A stretch of DNA of 6,028 nucleotides from CANHBY01 sp031376995 (GTDB lineage Bacteria > Pseudomonadota > Gammaproteobacteria > Burkholderiales > Burkholderiaceae_C): contig JANMEO010000157.1 in assembly GCA_031376995.1 (NCBI GenBank), positions 1 through 6,028 on the forward strand, read 5' to 3'. Shown in pieces: positions 1-5,817 of this stretch. A program made the position numbers and the translations under genes. How positions within the stretch are numbered: the first letter of the stretch is position 1; each line of letters begins with the position of its first letter. The notes below the pieces were generated by a model, which saw only the letters and a program-made list of their open reading frames with translations, was not told the DNA's origin and did no database searches.

Positions 1-6
1 CCCTCT

Positions 7-2307
7 ATGAACTCCGCCCCCCCAATAGGCTCAGACGACCCCGATGTGGTGACCTTGGCTCACTATGCCGAACGGGCCTACCTTGAATATGCTTTGAGCG
101 TGGTCAAGGGCCGCGCCTTGCCCGATGTGTGCGATGGGCAAAAGCCTGTGCAGCGACGCATCTTGTTTGCCATGGCACGCATGGGTTTAGCTTTCACCAC
201 GGCCAGTGGCCCCAAGGCCGTCAAAAGTGCACGCGTGGTGGGTGACGTGTTGGGTCGTTTCCATCCCCATGGTGACCAAGCAGCCTATGACGCTTTGGTG
301 CGCATGGCACAAGACTTCTCGCAGCGCTATCCCCTCATCGATGGCCAAGGTAATTTTGGCTCACGTGATGGCGACGGCGCCGCTGCCATGCGCTATACCG
401 AGGCCCGTTTATCGCCCATCACACGCTTATTGATGGATGAGATTGATGAAGGCACTGTCGATTTTGTACCCAACTACGATGGCTCGGCTGAAGAACCACG
501 TCAACTACCAGCCCGCCTGCCCTTTGTCTTGCTCAATGGCGCCAGCGGCATTGCGGTTGGCTTGGCCACCGAGATACCGCCTCACAACCTGCGTGAAGTG
601 GCTGCCACGGCCATGGCCTTGATCAAAGACCCTGCGCTCAGTGATGAAGCATTTTTCACTCTGCTGCCTGGCCCCGACTTTGCAGGTGGCGGACAAATCA
701 TCAGCAGTGAGGCCGAAATTCGTGCAGCATACGCCACAGGGCGCGGCAGCCTGAAAGTCCGGGCACGCTGGAAAATCGAAGATTTAGCCCGGGGCCAGTG
801 GCAGCTGGTAGTGCACGAGTTGCCGCCTGGCACCAGCAGCCAAAAAGTCCTTGAAGAAATTGAAGAGCTCACCAACCCCAAGGTCAAGCTGGGCAAGAAA
901 GCACTCAGCCCAGAGCAAATCCAACTTAAAGCCTCGATGCTGTCGGTCTTGGATGCGGTGCGTGATGAGTCCAGCAAAGACGCGCCCGTGCGTTTGGTGT
1001 TTGAGCCCAAAACACGCAGCGTTGATCAAAATGAGCTCATTACCAGCCTACTGGCTCAAACCAGCCTAGAGACCAGCTCGCCCATCAACTTGACGATGGT
1101 GGGGGCTGACGGGCGCCCCACTCAAAAAAGCTTACGCCAAATTTTTATCGAATGGCTGACTTACCGCCAGACCACCGTACAACGGCGCACACGGTATCGC
1201 CTAGACAGGGTCCAAGAGCGAATCCATGTGCTTGAAGGTCGGCAACTGGTCTTGCTGAACATTGACGAGGTCATTCATCTTATTCGCACGTCGGATGAAC
1301 CCAAGGCCGCACTCATCGAGAAATTCGTGCTCAGTGAACGGCAAGCGGATGACATTCTTGATTTGCGCTTGCGTCAGTTGGCCAGACTCGAGGCCATCAA
1401 AATTGAACAAGAACTCAAAGAGCTGCGTGTGGAACAAGACAAACTGGCCGATATTTTGGCCAATCCAGCCAGTCTCAAGCGCACTTTGCTCAAAGAGATC
1501 GAGGCTGACACCAAGCAATTTGCTGATGACAGACGCACCTTGATCCAAGCTGAAAAGAGGTCAGTCATCGAGGTCAAGGTGGTTGATGAGTCAGTTACTG
1601 TGGTGGTCAGCGTCAAAGGCTGGGTGCGCTCACTCAAGGGCCACGAGATCGACGCCAGCGCCTTACAGTTCAAACCGGGTGATGCCTTGTATGGCACCTT
1701 TGCCTGTCGCAGTGTGGATGCTTTGCTTGTCATTGGCAGCAACGGGCGCGTGTACAGCACCAACGTGGCAGCGCTGCCGGGGGGGCGGGGTGATGGCCAG
1801 CCCATCACCAGCCTGATCGAGCTCGAGAACGGCACCCAAGTTGCCCATTATTTTGCAGGTGCCCACACCGAGTCATTAATCTTCGCGGGCATGCAGGGCC
1901 ATGGTCTGCTGGTTGAGGTGAGTGACTTGATGTCGCGCCAAAAAGCCGGCAAAAGTTTTCTCAGTCTCAACCCTGACGAGCGGCCCCTGCCGCCCGTGCT
2001 GGCCCAAGGCACTGAAGTGGCCTGCTTAACCCTCAGCGGACGCTTGCTGGTCTTCCCTTTGCACGAGCTCAAGCGCCAGCCCAATGGCGGGCGTGGCCTC
2101 AAACTGATTGACCTCGACCCCAAGGATGTCTTGATCAGCGTGGCGGTGTTCACCCATGCACTGCGCGTACAAGGCGTGGGCCGAGGTGGCAAGCAAAAAG
2201 ACGACGTCCTGAAATCGTCAGCCCTGGCTGGCCATGTGAGCCTGCGAGGCCGCAAAGGAAAAATGTCCGATATGGGCATGAAGCCCACCCGCGTGCTGGG
2301 CGACTGA
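7..2307 (+). CDS. parC: DNA topoisomerase IV subunit A (ParC)
   Basis: Type IIA topoisomerase subunit that cuts and rejoins DNA; with ParE it decatenates daughter chromosomes in the cytoplasm. The 766-residue product has the family's order and about its usual length. The winged-helix/tower part carries the quinolone-region motif HPHGD at residues 86-90, DGQGNFGSRDGD at 112-123 and the active-site tyrosine in RYTEAR (Tyr130, equivalent to E. coli Tyr120). Long coiled-coil helices lie around residues 390-490, followed by a C-terminal DNA-wrapping domain. That domain has only degenerate GGRG repeats (about 593 and 693) and no canonical GyrA box, which favours ParC over GyrA. The C-terminus is lysine/arginine-rich. 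The ATG at 7 leaves five residues fewer than twenty before the conserved YAERAYLEYALSVV block, as expected for a full-length start. Only six bases lie upstream, so its Shine-Dalgarno and any parE neighbour are not visible. At the E. coli Ser80 position it has Gln91, and at Glu84 it has Asp95. Confidence 0.97.
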   Translation: MNSAPPIGSDDPDVVTLAHYAERAYLEYALSVVKGRALPDVCDGQKPVQRRILFAMARMGLAFTTASGPKAVKSARVVGDVLGRFHPHGDQAAYDALVRMAQDFSQRYPLIDGQGNFGSRDGDGAAAMRYTEARLSPITRLLMDEIDEGTVDFVPNYDGSAEEPRQLPARLPFVLLNGASGIAVGLATEIPPHNLREVAATAMALIKDPALSDEAFFTLLPGPDFAGGGQIISSEAEIRAAYATGRGSLKVRARWKIEDLARGQWQLVVHELPPGTSSQKVLEEIEELTNPKVKLGKKALSPEQIQLKASMLSVLDAVRDESSKDAPVRLVFEPKTRSVDQNELITSLLAQTSLETSSPINLTMVGADGRPTQKSLRQIFIEWLTYRQTTVQRRTRYRLDRVQERIHVLEGRQLVLLNIDEVIHLIRTSDEPKAALIEKFVLSERQADDILDLRLRQLARLEAIKIEQELKELRVEQDKLADILANPASLKRTLLKEIEADTKQFADDRRTLIQAEKRSVIEVKVVDESVTVVVSVKGWVRSLKGHEIDASALQFKPGDALYGTFACRSVDALLVIGSNGRVYSTNVAALPGGRGDGQPITSLIELENGTQVAHYFAGAHTESLIFAGMQGHGLLVEVSDLMSRQKAGKSFLSLNPDERPLPPVLAQGTEVACLTLSGRLLVFPLHELKRQPNGGRGLKLIDLDPKDVLISVAVFTHALRVQGVGRGGKQKDDVLKSSALAGHVSLRGRKGKMSDMGMKPTRVLGD

Positions 2308-2337
2308 GGGTTCTGTCGCAAGAGTGGCACTGAGACC

Positions 2338-2354
2338 AGGTCGCGTTAACAATT
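2338..2354 (+). repeat. Left terminal inverted repeat of the insertion sequence
   Basis: This is AGGTCGCGTTAACAATT, which matches the reverse complement of 3144-3160 at 15 of 17 positions. It overlaps the transposase stop codon at 2353-2355. Confidence 0.75.
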
Positions 2355-3101
2355 AGGGGACCCAGATGACCATGGACACCAAATTGGTCATGCTGAAAAA
2401 GTTGCGGGAAAACTTTTCGTAGCGTGTAGCGACCCGGCGAAACTGTTTGATGCGATTGAAAAATCGTTCGACTAAGTTGCGATCTTTGTATTGATCGCGG
2501 TCATAGTCTCGCTGTTCTTTGCGATTAGCTTTTGGCGGAATAACAGCTTCGATTTTTTTGCCTTCAGGTATTCGAAAAATTCGTTGGCATCGTAACCCTT
2601 GTCAGCTATCACAGCATCAGCCAATAAACCAACGATTCACGCTTGCGCATGGCTGATATCAGTCACCAGTCCACCGCTGAGAAAGATACGCACCGGACTT
2701 CCGATCCCATCAACTGCAACGTGGACTTTCGTGCTCAACCCACCTCGGGATCGCCCGAGCGCTTGATCACCCGCTTTTTTTGCGCCTGCAGCATGTTGAT
2801 GAACGTGCGCCACAGTGCTGTCGATCGTCAATTGCACCAGATCGGCATCTTCCCCGATTTCCAGCATGATCTTTTGCGACACCCCTTTCTGGGACCACCG
2901 ATTGAAGCGTGTAAAGGTGGTGTGCCAATTGCCGAGTTCCTGGGGCAAATCGCGCCAAGGTGAACCGGTGCGGGCAATCCACAGCACCGCCTCAATGAAC
3001 AGCCGGTTATCTGCCCCAGCAACTCTGCGGTCACCCGCTTTGCCAGGCAGCAGCATCTCTATCCTTTTCCACTGCTTGTCCGTCAGCTTTTCTCTTGCCA
3101 T
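2353..3101 (-). pseudogene. IS5-family DDE transposase, interrupted by a stop and a frameshift
   Basis: Read from the ATG at 3101-3099, the reconstructed product is 249 residues. The N-terminal part has the DUF4096-type block of IS5 transposases (WRDLP at 49-53, GNWHT at 57-61, RFNRW at 65-69). The first catalytic aspartate is Asp94 in TIDST. An in-frame TGA at 2639-2637 ends this part after 154 residues. The same frame continues through ADKGYDANE, holding the second aspartate (167), to seven A residues (plus-strand T run 2553-2559). A -1 shift there restores the rest, including Tyr205, Arg208, Glu212 and Lys219, which exactly fit the Y-2-R-3-E-6-K signature of DDE transposases. The stop is TAA at 2355-2353. 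A longer reading from a GTG at 3155 is possible but starts inside the terminal repeat. The shift could be programmed, but the upstream TGA separates the catalytic residues, so the gene is probably dead. Confidence 0.88.
2553..2559 (-). other. A7 slippery heptamer in the transposase (possible -1 frameshift site)
   Basis: On the minus strand the incoming frame reads gcA AAA AAA followed by TCG, which is a perfect X-XXY-YYZ-type heptamer. A one-base backward slip gives ATC as the next codon and opens the conserved IEAVIPPKANRK segment. Frameshift expression is known in the IS427 group, so this could be a working programmed site. A one-base deletion in a homopolymer (ancestral A8), or a sequencing error, explains it equally well. 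Confidence 0.45.
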
Positions 3102-3143
3102 TACTTCAAGTTCAAGTTCGCCATGGTCGGACACTTTACACTC

Positions 3144-3160
3144 AATTGTTAACACGCCCT
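3144..3160 (-). repeat. Right terminal inverted repeat of the insertion sequence
   Basis: Read on the minus strand this is AGGGCGTGTTAACAATT, the partner of 2338-2354. It lies about 43 bases upstream of the probable transposase ATG, so the transposase promoter would have to lie in or next to it. Confidence 0.75.
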
Positions 3161-3178
3161 AGTGAGCTGTTATCTCAT

Positions 3179-3206
3179 AGGCCCGCCTTTGTGCGGACCT
3201 TTTTTT
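3179..3206 (+). terminator. Rho-independent terminator, plus-strand orientation
   Basis: The hairpin GGCCCGC / GCGGACC (3180-3186 with 3193-3199) has one C-A mismatch, an A-T closing pair and a six-base loop CTTTGT, followed directly by seven T residues (3200-3206). On the minus strand there is no T run after the stem, so it acts on plus-strand transcripts. The only plus-strand gene upstream is parC, so it is probably the native parC terminator, now separated from the gene by the insertion sequence. It sits just before the 3' end of the convergent lipoprotein gene. Confidence 0.8.
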
Positions 3207-3223
3207 GTCGTTCGGTAAGCCGT

Positions 3224-3574
3224 TTACTTGCACTTGCCCGCTGCTTTTAGCAGGGCATTGCAACTGCTTGGAGCACCGGAACCCGAGCCTGCGGTAACCA
3301 TTTCATTGCACATCGCGTCCGATACGATTCGCCCTGTGTAGGTGACCGTGCCGGTCACATAGCACGAATATTTTTTGCCGTTCGCTGTCTGTGCTGTATA
3401 GGTGGATTTGATGCCCTCGTCAGCGCGGTTGGAAATGGCCACACCCTCGGTTGAAACACCCAGGGCGTGCGCGGTGTTTCGTTTGATTGCATCGTCAGTT
3501 ACTGCGACTGATGCACAGCCACTGACAAACGCGCAAATTGCAAGGCAGACCAACGGGATAAGTTTGTGTTCCAT
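3224..3574 (-). CDS. Small lipoprotein of unknown function
   Basis: The product is 116 residues. It starts with a short basic N-terminus (EHK) and a hydrophobic stretch (residues 5-17), then a lipobox VSGC with the acylated cysteine at position 20, so it should be processed by signal peptidase II and anchored to a membrane, with aspartate absent at +2 (Ala21). The mature part is about 97 residues. It begins with a helical-looking DDAIKRNTAHALGV segment, then alternating short segments suggestive of beta strands (KSTYTAQTANGKKYSCYVTGTV is split around residue 70), and has four further cysteines at about 71, 89, 104 and 115 that could form two disulfides in the periplasm. I do not recognise the family. 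It stands alone, convergent with parC and separated from the DUF4331 gene by a long gene-poor stretch. The Shine-Dalgarno before the ATG is weak. The coherent signal sequence and cysteine pattern make it a real gene rather than a chance frame. Confidence 0.8.
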   Translation of the reverse strand: MEHKLIPLVCLAICAFVSGCASVAVTDDAIKRNTAHALGVSTEGVAISNRADEGIKSTYTAQTANGKKYSCYVTGTVTYTGRIVSDAMCNEMVTAGSGSGAPSSCNALLKAAGKCK

Positions 3575-3602
3575 GTCTTTGATTTTGGTAGGTTAAAAAG
3601 CA

Positions 3603-3608
3603 GTTATA
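3603..3608 (-). promoter_or_regulatory. Possible -10 element of the small lipoprotein gene
   Basis: On the minus strand this reads TATAAC, five of six bases of the sigma-70 -10 consensus, about 29 bases upstream of the ATG at 3574. It is part of a perfect palindrome GTTATAAC (3603-3610). The best -35 candidate, TGGTGA with an 18-base gap, is poor, so the call is tentative. Confidence 0.3.
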
Positions 3609-3674
3609 ACAAAGGTCAGGCTTTCATCACCATAGGATGCTGTGACGATGCCAAACGGTCATGGCTTGGAGTGC

Positions 3675-3698
3675 GGTGACCCATATGCGGGGTCCACC
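3675..3698. repeat. Imperfect inverted repeat
   Basis: GGTGACCC (3675-3682) pairs with GGGTCCACC (3690-3698), leaving one bulged C and a seven-base loop. There is no adjacent T run. Its role is unknown, and a stem this short can arise by chance. Confidence 0.3.
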
Positions 3699-3789
3699 TC
3701 AAGCATGCAGACCAGCTATCCATCTGCATTCTGCGTGCCCACCCGCGTGTCGGTGATTGAAGATTGAAGTGCAGGCTGCTGGGTTTCAA

Positions 3790-3860
3790 GGCCGGTGACC
3801 GTTGTGCGGTTGCGGTCGGCCGCTGTCACATTCTGAACTGTCGGCCTCTCTCACACCGCA
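3790..3860. repeat. GC-rich overlapping inverted repeats, alternative hairpins
   Basis: One stem pairs GGCC 3790-3793 plus GACCG 3797-3801 with CGGTC 3813-3817 plus GGCC 3818-3821, with a three-base bulge and an 11-base loop. A competing structure pairs TGCGGT 3811-3816 with ACCGCA 3855-3860 and GGCCG 3818-3822 with CGGCC 3842-3846. The two structures share 3813-3821 and cannot form together. No T run follows on the plus strand, so neither is an intrinsic terminator in that direction. Function unknown; it could be a structured RNA, a protein site or a dispersed repeat unit. Confidence 0.5.
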
Positions 3861-3885
3861 GCCATACAAGCCAATTTGTAAAAGT

Positions 3886-4209
3886 CTAAGAGTACGCGCC
3901 CCAGTTCCTTTTGACTGCCCATTTAGTCTTCCAGGTGACGAACTCCGCAGGGTCAAAGCCAGCATCAAGAATTTTGAGAGACTGGATCCGTTCCGCACGT
4001 AGTGAAAGGGTGTGACTCTTCTTGTCACCATCGTAGTCCCAAACGCCCGGCAAAGACGACCGTCTGTTTTGAGTGCAACACCTGTGGCGGCGAATGATGA
4101 CACTCAGGGTGAGCGCTCTAGTGAGGTCAAAGTCGGCTGAGGGACCCAACAAGGTTTTTGCATCCAAACGCCGGTCGAGTGCGTAAGTACCCACAGGATC
4201 CCGAATGCC
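3886..4209 (-). pseudogene. Possible remnant of a coding region, unrecognised
   Basis: A minus-strand frame stays open from just after a TAG (4212-4210) to a TAG at 3888-3886, about 107 codons. It has no ATG near its start; the first usable codon is GTG at 4194 with no good Shine-Dalgarno. The C-terminal half reads like protein (VWDYDG, then SLRAERIQSLKILD, then DPAEF and WKTKW) and faintly recalls the end of a WYL domain, where an aromatic/acidic strand is followed by an arginine-isoleucine pair. The middle (VIIRRHRCCTQNRRSS) looks like out-of-frame or decayed sequence, and rare AGA/AGG codons occur. It may be a fragment of a lost gene, or a chance open frame. Confidence 0.22.
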
Positions 4210-4257
4210 CTATTTTTACGGGGTGAGATTCTGACCTACTTTCATTCACTCAAACCC

Positions 4258-4262
4258 GGAGA
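4258..4262 (+). promoter_or_regulatory. Shine-Dalgarno of the DUF4331 gene
   Basis: GGAGA ends six bases before the ATG at 4269. This good spacing, together with a clear signal peptide starting right there, fixes the start codon. Confidence 0.75.
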
Positions 4263-4268
4263 ATTGCC

Positions 4269-5807
4269 ATGTCTCGTCCCATGTTCCGCTTGTCCATGCT
4301 GGTGGCGGCATCCTTGCTGTCGACCGCGTCGGTTCAAGCCTCAAGCCACCGCGAAGCCCCCTTTATCACCACCGCGCCCAAGGTCGATGCGACGGACTTT
4401 TTCATGTTCCGCAGTTATGAAGCAGGCCGCAATAACTATGTGACCCTGATCGCCAACTACGCGCCCCTGCAAGACGCCTACGGTGGCCCGAACTATTTTT
4501 CACTCGACCCTAACGCGCTGTATGAAATCCACATTGACAACAACGGTGACGCCAAAGAAGACCTGAGCTTTCAATTCCGTTTCAAGAACACCCTGGCCAA
4601 CAGCGGCAAGGGGATTGAGTTGAATGTGGGCGGTCAAAATGTGGCCATCCCCCTGATCCAAGCGGGCGCCATCAGCAGCGTGAAGGACGCCAGTCTGAAT
4701 CTGGCTGAAACTTACACGGTCAACGTTGTAAGAGGCGACCGCCGCAGCGGCACCAGCGGCAACATCACCAACGCCAGCGGCGGCTCGGCAACCTTTGACA
4801 AGCCGGTTGACAACATTGGCGTCAAGAGCATCCCGCTCTACGCAGCCTACGCCGCCCAGCACATTCACGCGGTCAACATTCCGGGCTGCAGCATGCCGGG
4901 CAAGGTGTTTGTGGGACAACGCCAAGACCCGTTTGCGGTCAACCTCGGTACCATTTTTGACTTGGTGAATGCCAATGTGGCCACCATCACCAATCCCGCT
5001 TTGATTGGTGCGGTGGCCAACACCATTGGCGACAAGAACGTCACCACCTTGTCACTTGAAGTCCACAAAGACTGCCTGACTGCAGGCAGCGATCCCGTGA
5101 TCGGCGGCTGGACCACCGCCAGCTTGCGTCAAGCACGCCTGCTGGACCCCACCCCGAAAGCAGGCCACCAAAGCACTGAAAAAGCGGGTGGCGCTTGGAC
5201 CCAAGTGTCTCGCTTGGGCATGCCTTTGGTGAATGAGGTGGTGATTGGGCTCAAAGACAAAGACCGCTTCAACAGTGCCAAGCCAAAAGATGATGCGCAG
5301 TTCGCCACCTATGTGACGAACCCCACTCTTCCCAAGCTGTTGGAAATCGTCCTGTCGTTGCCCAACACCGCGCCCACCAACTACCCCCGCACCGACCTGG
5401 TGACCACCTTCCTAACAGGCATCACGGGCGTCAACAAGCCGATCAGTGTGGTGCCGTCTGAAATGCTGCGCTTGAACACCTCGATTGCGCCGGTGTCCTA
5501 CGCCAATCAAAACCGTCTGGGCATCGTCGGCAACATCTTGGCCAATGGCAGCGACAACGCCGGCTACCCGAACGGCCGACGGCCTAAAGACGATGTCGTT
5601 GACATCTCGCTGGTGGCAGTGATGGGCGGCTTGTGCGTGGCCAATGGCAACAACAACGCATTGAACTTGGGCACGGATTGCAAGCCGTCCGCCGTGCCCT
5701 TGGGCAGCACAGCATTCACCCTACATGATGCGGTGGACCAAGCGGTCTCAACATTTTTACCCGCCTTCCCCTACCTGAACACGCCCGTGGGCGGCACCAG
5801 CCAATAA
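4269..5807 (+). CDS. Exported DUF4331-family protein
   Basis: The 512-residue product begins with a classic signal peptide: basic start (SRPMFR), hydrophobic core about 8-19, and a VQA cleavage site after Ala24, giving a mature protein starting SSHREAP. The SHREAP motif directly after the signal, then DATDFFMF (40-47), the acidic loop DNNGDAKED (90-98), GQRQDPF (216-222), SRLGMPLVNE (314-323) and RRPKDDVVD (437-445) are hallmarks of DUF4331, a family with no established biochemical role. The acidic loop has the D-x-N-x-D-x-x-x-D spacing of calcium-binding loops, so metal binding is a reasonable inference. Four cysteines (207, 269, 456, 471) could make two disulfides in the periplasm. No membrane segment follows the signal, so it is soluble, periplasmic or secreted. 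Its codon use and GC content look native. It forms a two-gene or longer operon with the lipoprotein that starts 10 bases after its stop. Confidence 0.92.
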   Translation: MSRPMFRLSMLVAASLLSTASVQASSHREAPFITTAPKVDATDFFMFRSYEAGRNNYVTLIANYAPLQDAYGGPNYFSLDPNALYEIHIDNNGDAKEDLSFQFRFKNTLANSGKGIELNVGGQNVAIPLIQAGAISSVKDASLNLAETYTVNVVRGDRRSGTSGNITNASGGSATFDKPVDNIGVKSIPLYAAYAAQHIHAVNIPGCSMPGKVFVGQRQDPFAVNLGTIFDLVNANVATITNPALIGAVANTIGDKNVTTLSLEVHKDCLTAGSDPVIGGWTTASLRQARLLDPTPKAGHQSTEKAGGAWTQVSRLGMPLVNEVVIGLKDKDRFNSAKPKDDAQFATYVTNPTLPKLLEIVLSLPNTAPTNYPRTDLVTTFLTGITGVNKPISVVPSEMLRLNTSIAPVSYANQNRLGIVGNILANGSDNAGYPNGRRPKDDVVDISLVAVMGGLCVANGNNNALNLGTDCKPSAVPLGSTAFTLHDAVDQAVSTFLPAFPYLNTPVGGTSQ

Positions 5808-5811
5808 GGAG
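5806..5811 (+). promoter_or_regulatory. Shine-Dalgarno overlapping the DUF4331 stop codon
   Basis: AAGGAG shares its first two bases with the TAA at 5805-5807 and lies six bases before the ATG at 5818. The overlap points to translational coupling of the two genes and decides the start of the lipoprotein. Confidence 0.8.
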
Positions 5812-5817
5812 CTCACC

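Larger units (their letters stand above)
2338..3160 (-). mobile_element. IS5-family (IS427-group-like) insertion sequence, probably inactive
   Basis: An element of about 820 bp lies between parC and the terminator at 3179-3206. Its ends carry imperfect inverted repeats, 2338-2354 and 3144-3160, matching at 15 of 17 positions and sharing the core GTTAACAATT. It encodes one transposase, on the minus strand, that fills nearly the whole element; the transposase stop codon lies within the left repeat. Size, one-gene layout and transposase type fit the IS427 group of the IS5 family. The outer limits are approximate. CCAG at 2336-2339 and CTAG at 3159-3162 could be a decayed 4-bp target duplication, since IS427-type elements often use CTAG-like targets; this last point is inference. 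The interior, especially 2400-2580, is visibly more AT-rich than parC, which suggests foreign origin. Confidence 0.88.
3600..4257. other. Gene-poor region with inverted repeats
   Basis: About 650 bases separate two divergently transcribed genes, with no convincing intact gene. It holds an 8-bp imperfect hairpin (3675-3698), a cluster of GC-rich, mutually exclusive inverted repeats (3790-3860) and a minus-strand open frame (3886-4209) that may be a decayed gene. I see no tRNA, no array of direct repeats and no clear sigma-70 promoter for the DUF4331 gene. Such stretches often hold gene remnants or dispersed repeats; that is inference. Confidence 0.6.

Noticed and set aside
582..1010. Long minus-strand open frame inside parC
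   Set aside because: Codon-bias shadow of parC: serine/arginine-rich low-complexity product, no start signal, no recognisable motif. The same holds for the other antisense frames across parC and the DUF4331 gene.
2311..2330. TTCTGTCGCAAGAGTGGCAC just after parC, resembling the end of an IS6-type element
   Set aside because: The similarity to IS6-type ends is loose, no partner repeat or transposase remnant is present, and a spacer of this length is too short to judge.
3102..3155. N-terminal extension of the transposase from a GTG at 3155
   Set aside because: The GTG lies inside the terminal inverted repeat with no Shine-Dalgarno, and the first family-like residues start just after the ATG at 3101.
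2815..3162. Plus-strand open frame opposite the transposase
   Set aside because: Its antisense partner has clear transposase motifs; the plus-strand product has none.
3786..4103. 105-codon minus-strand open frame
   Set aside because: It overlaps the 3886-4209 frame and the hairpin cluster, has no Shine-Dalgarno and gives a product without recognisable features.
4150..4257. Promoter for the DUF4331 gene
   Set aside because: TATTTT at 4211-4216 could be a -10, but no matching -35 lies at the right distance and no alternative sigma-factor motif stood out.
4741..4800. Gly/Ser/Asn-rich stretch in the DUF4331 gene as a repeat
   Set aside because: It is a low-complexity surface loop (residues about 158-174) without an exact repeated unit.
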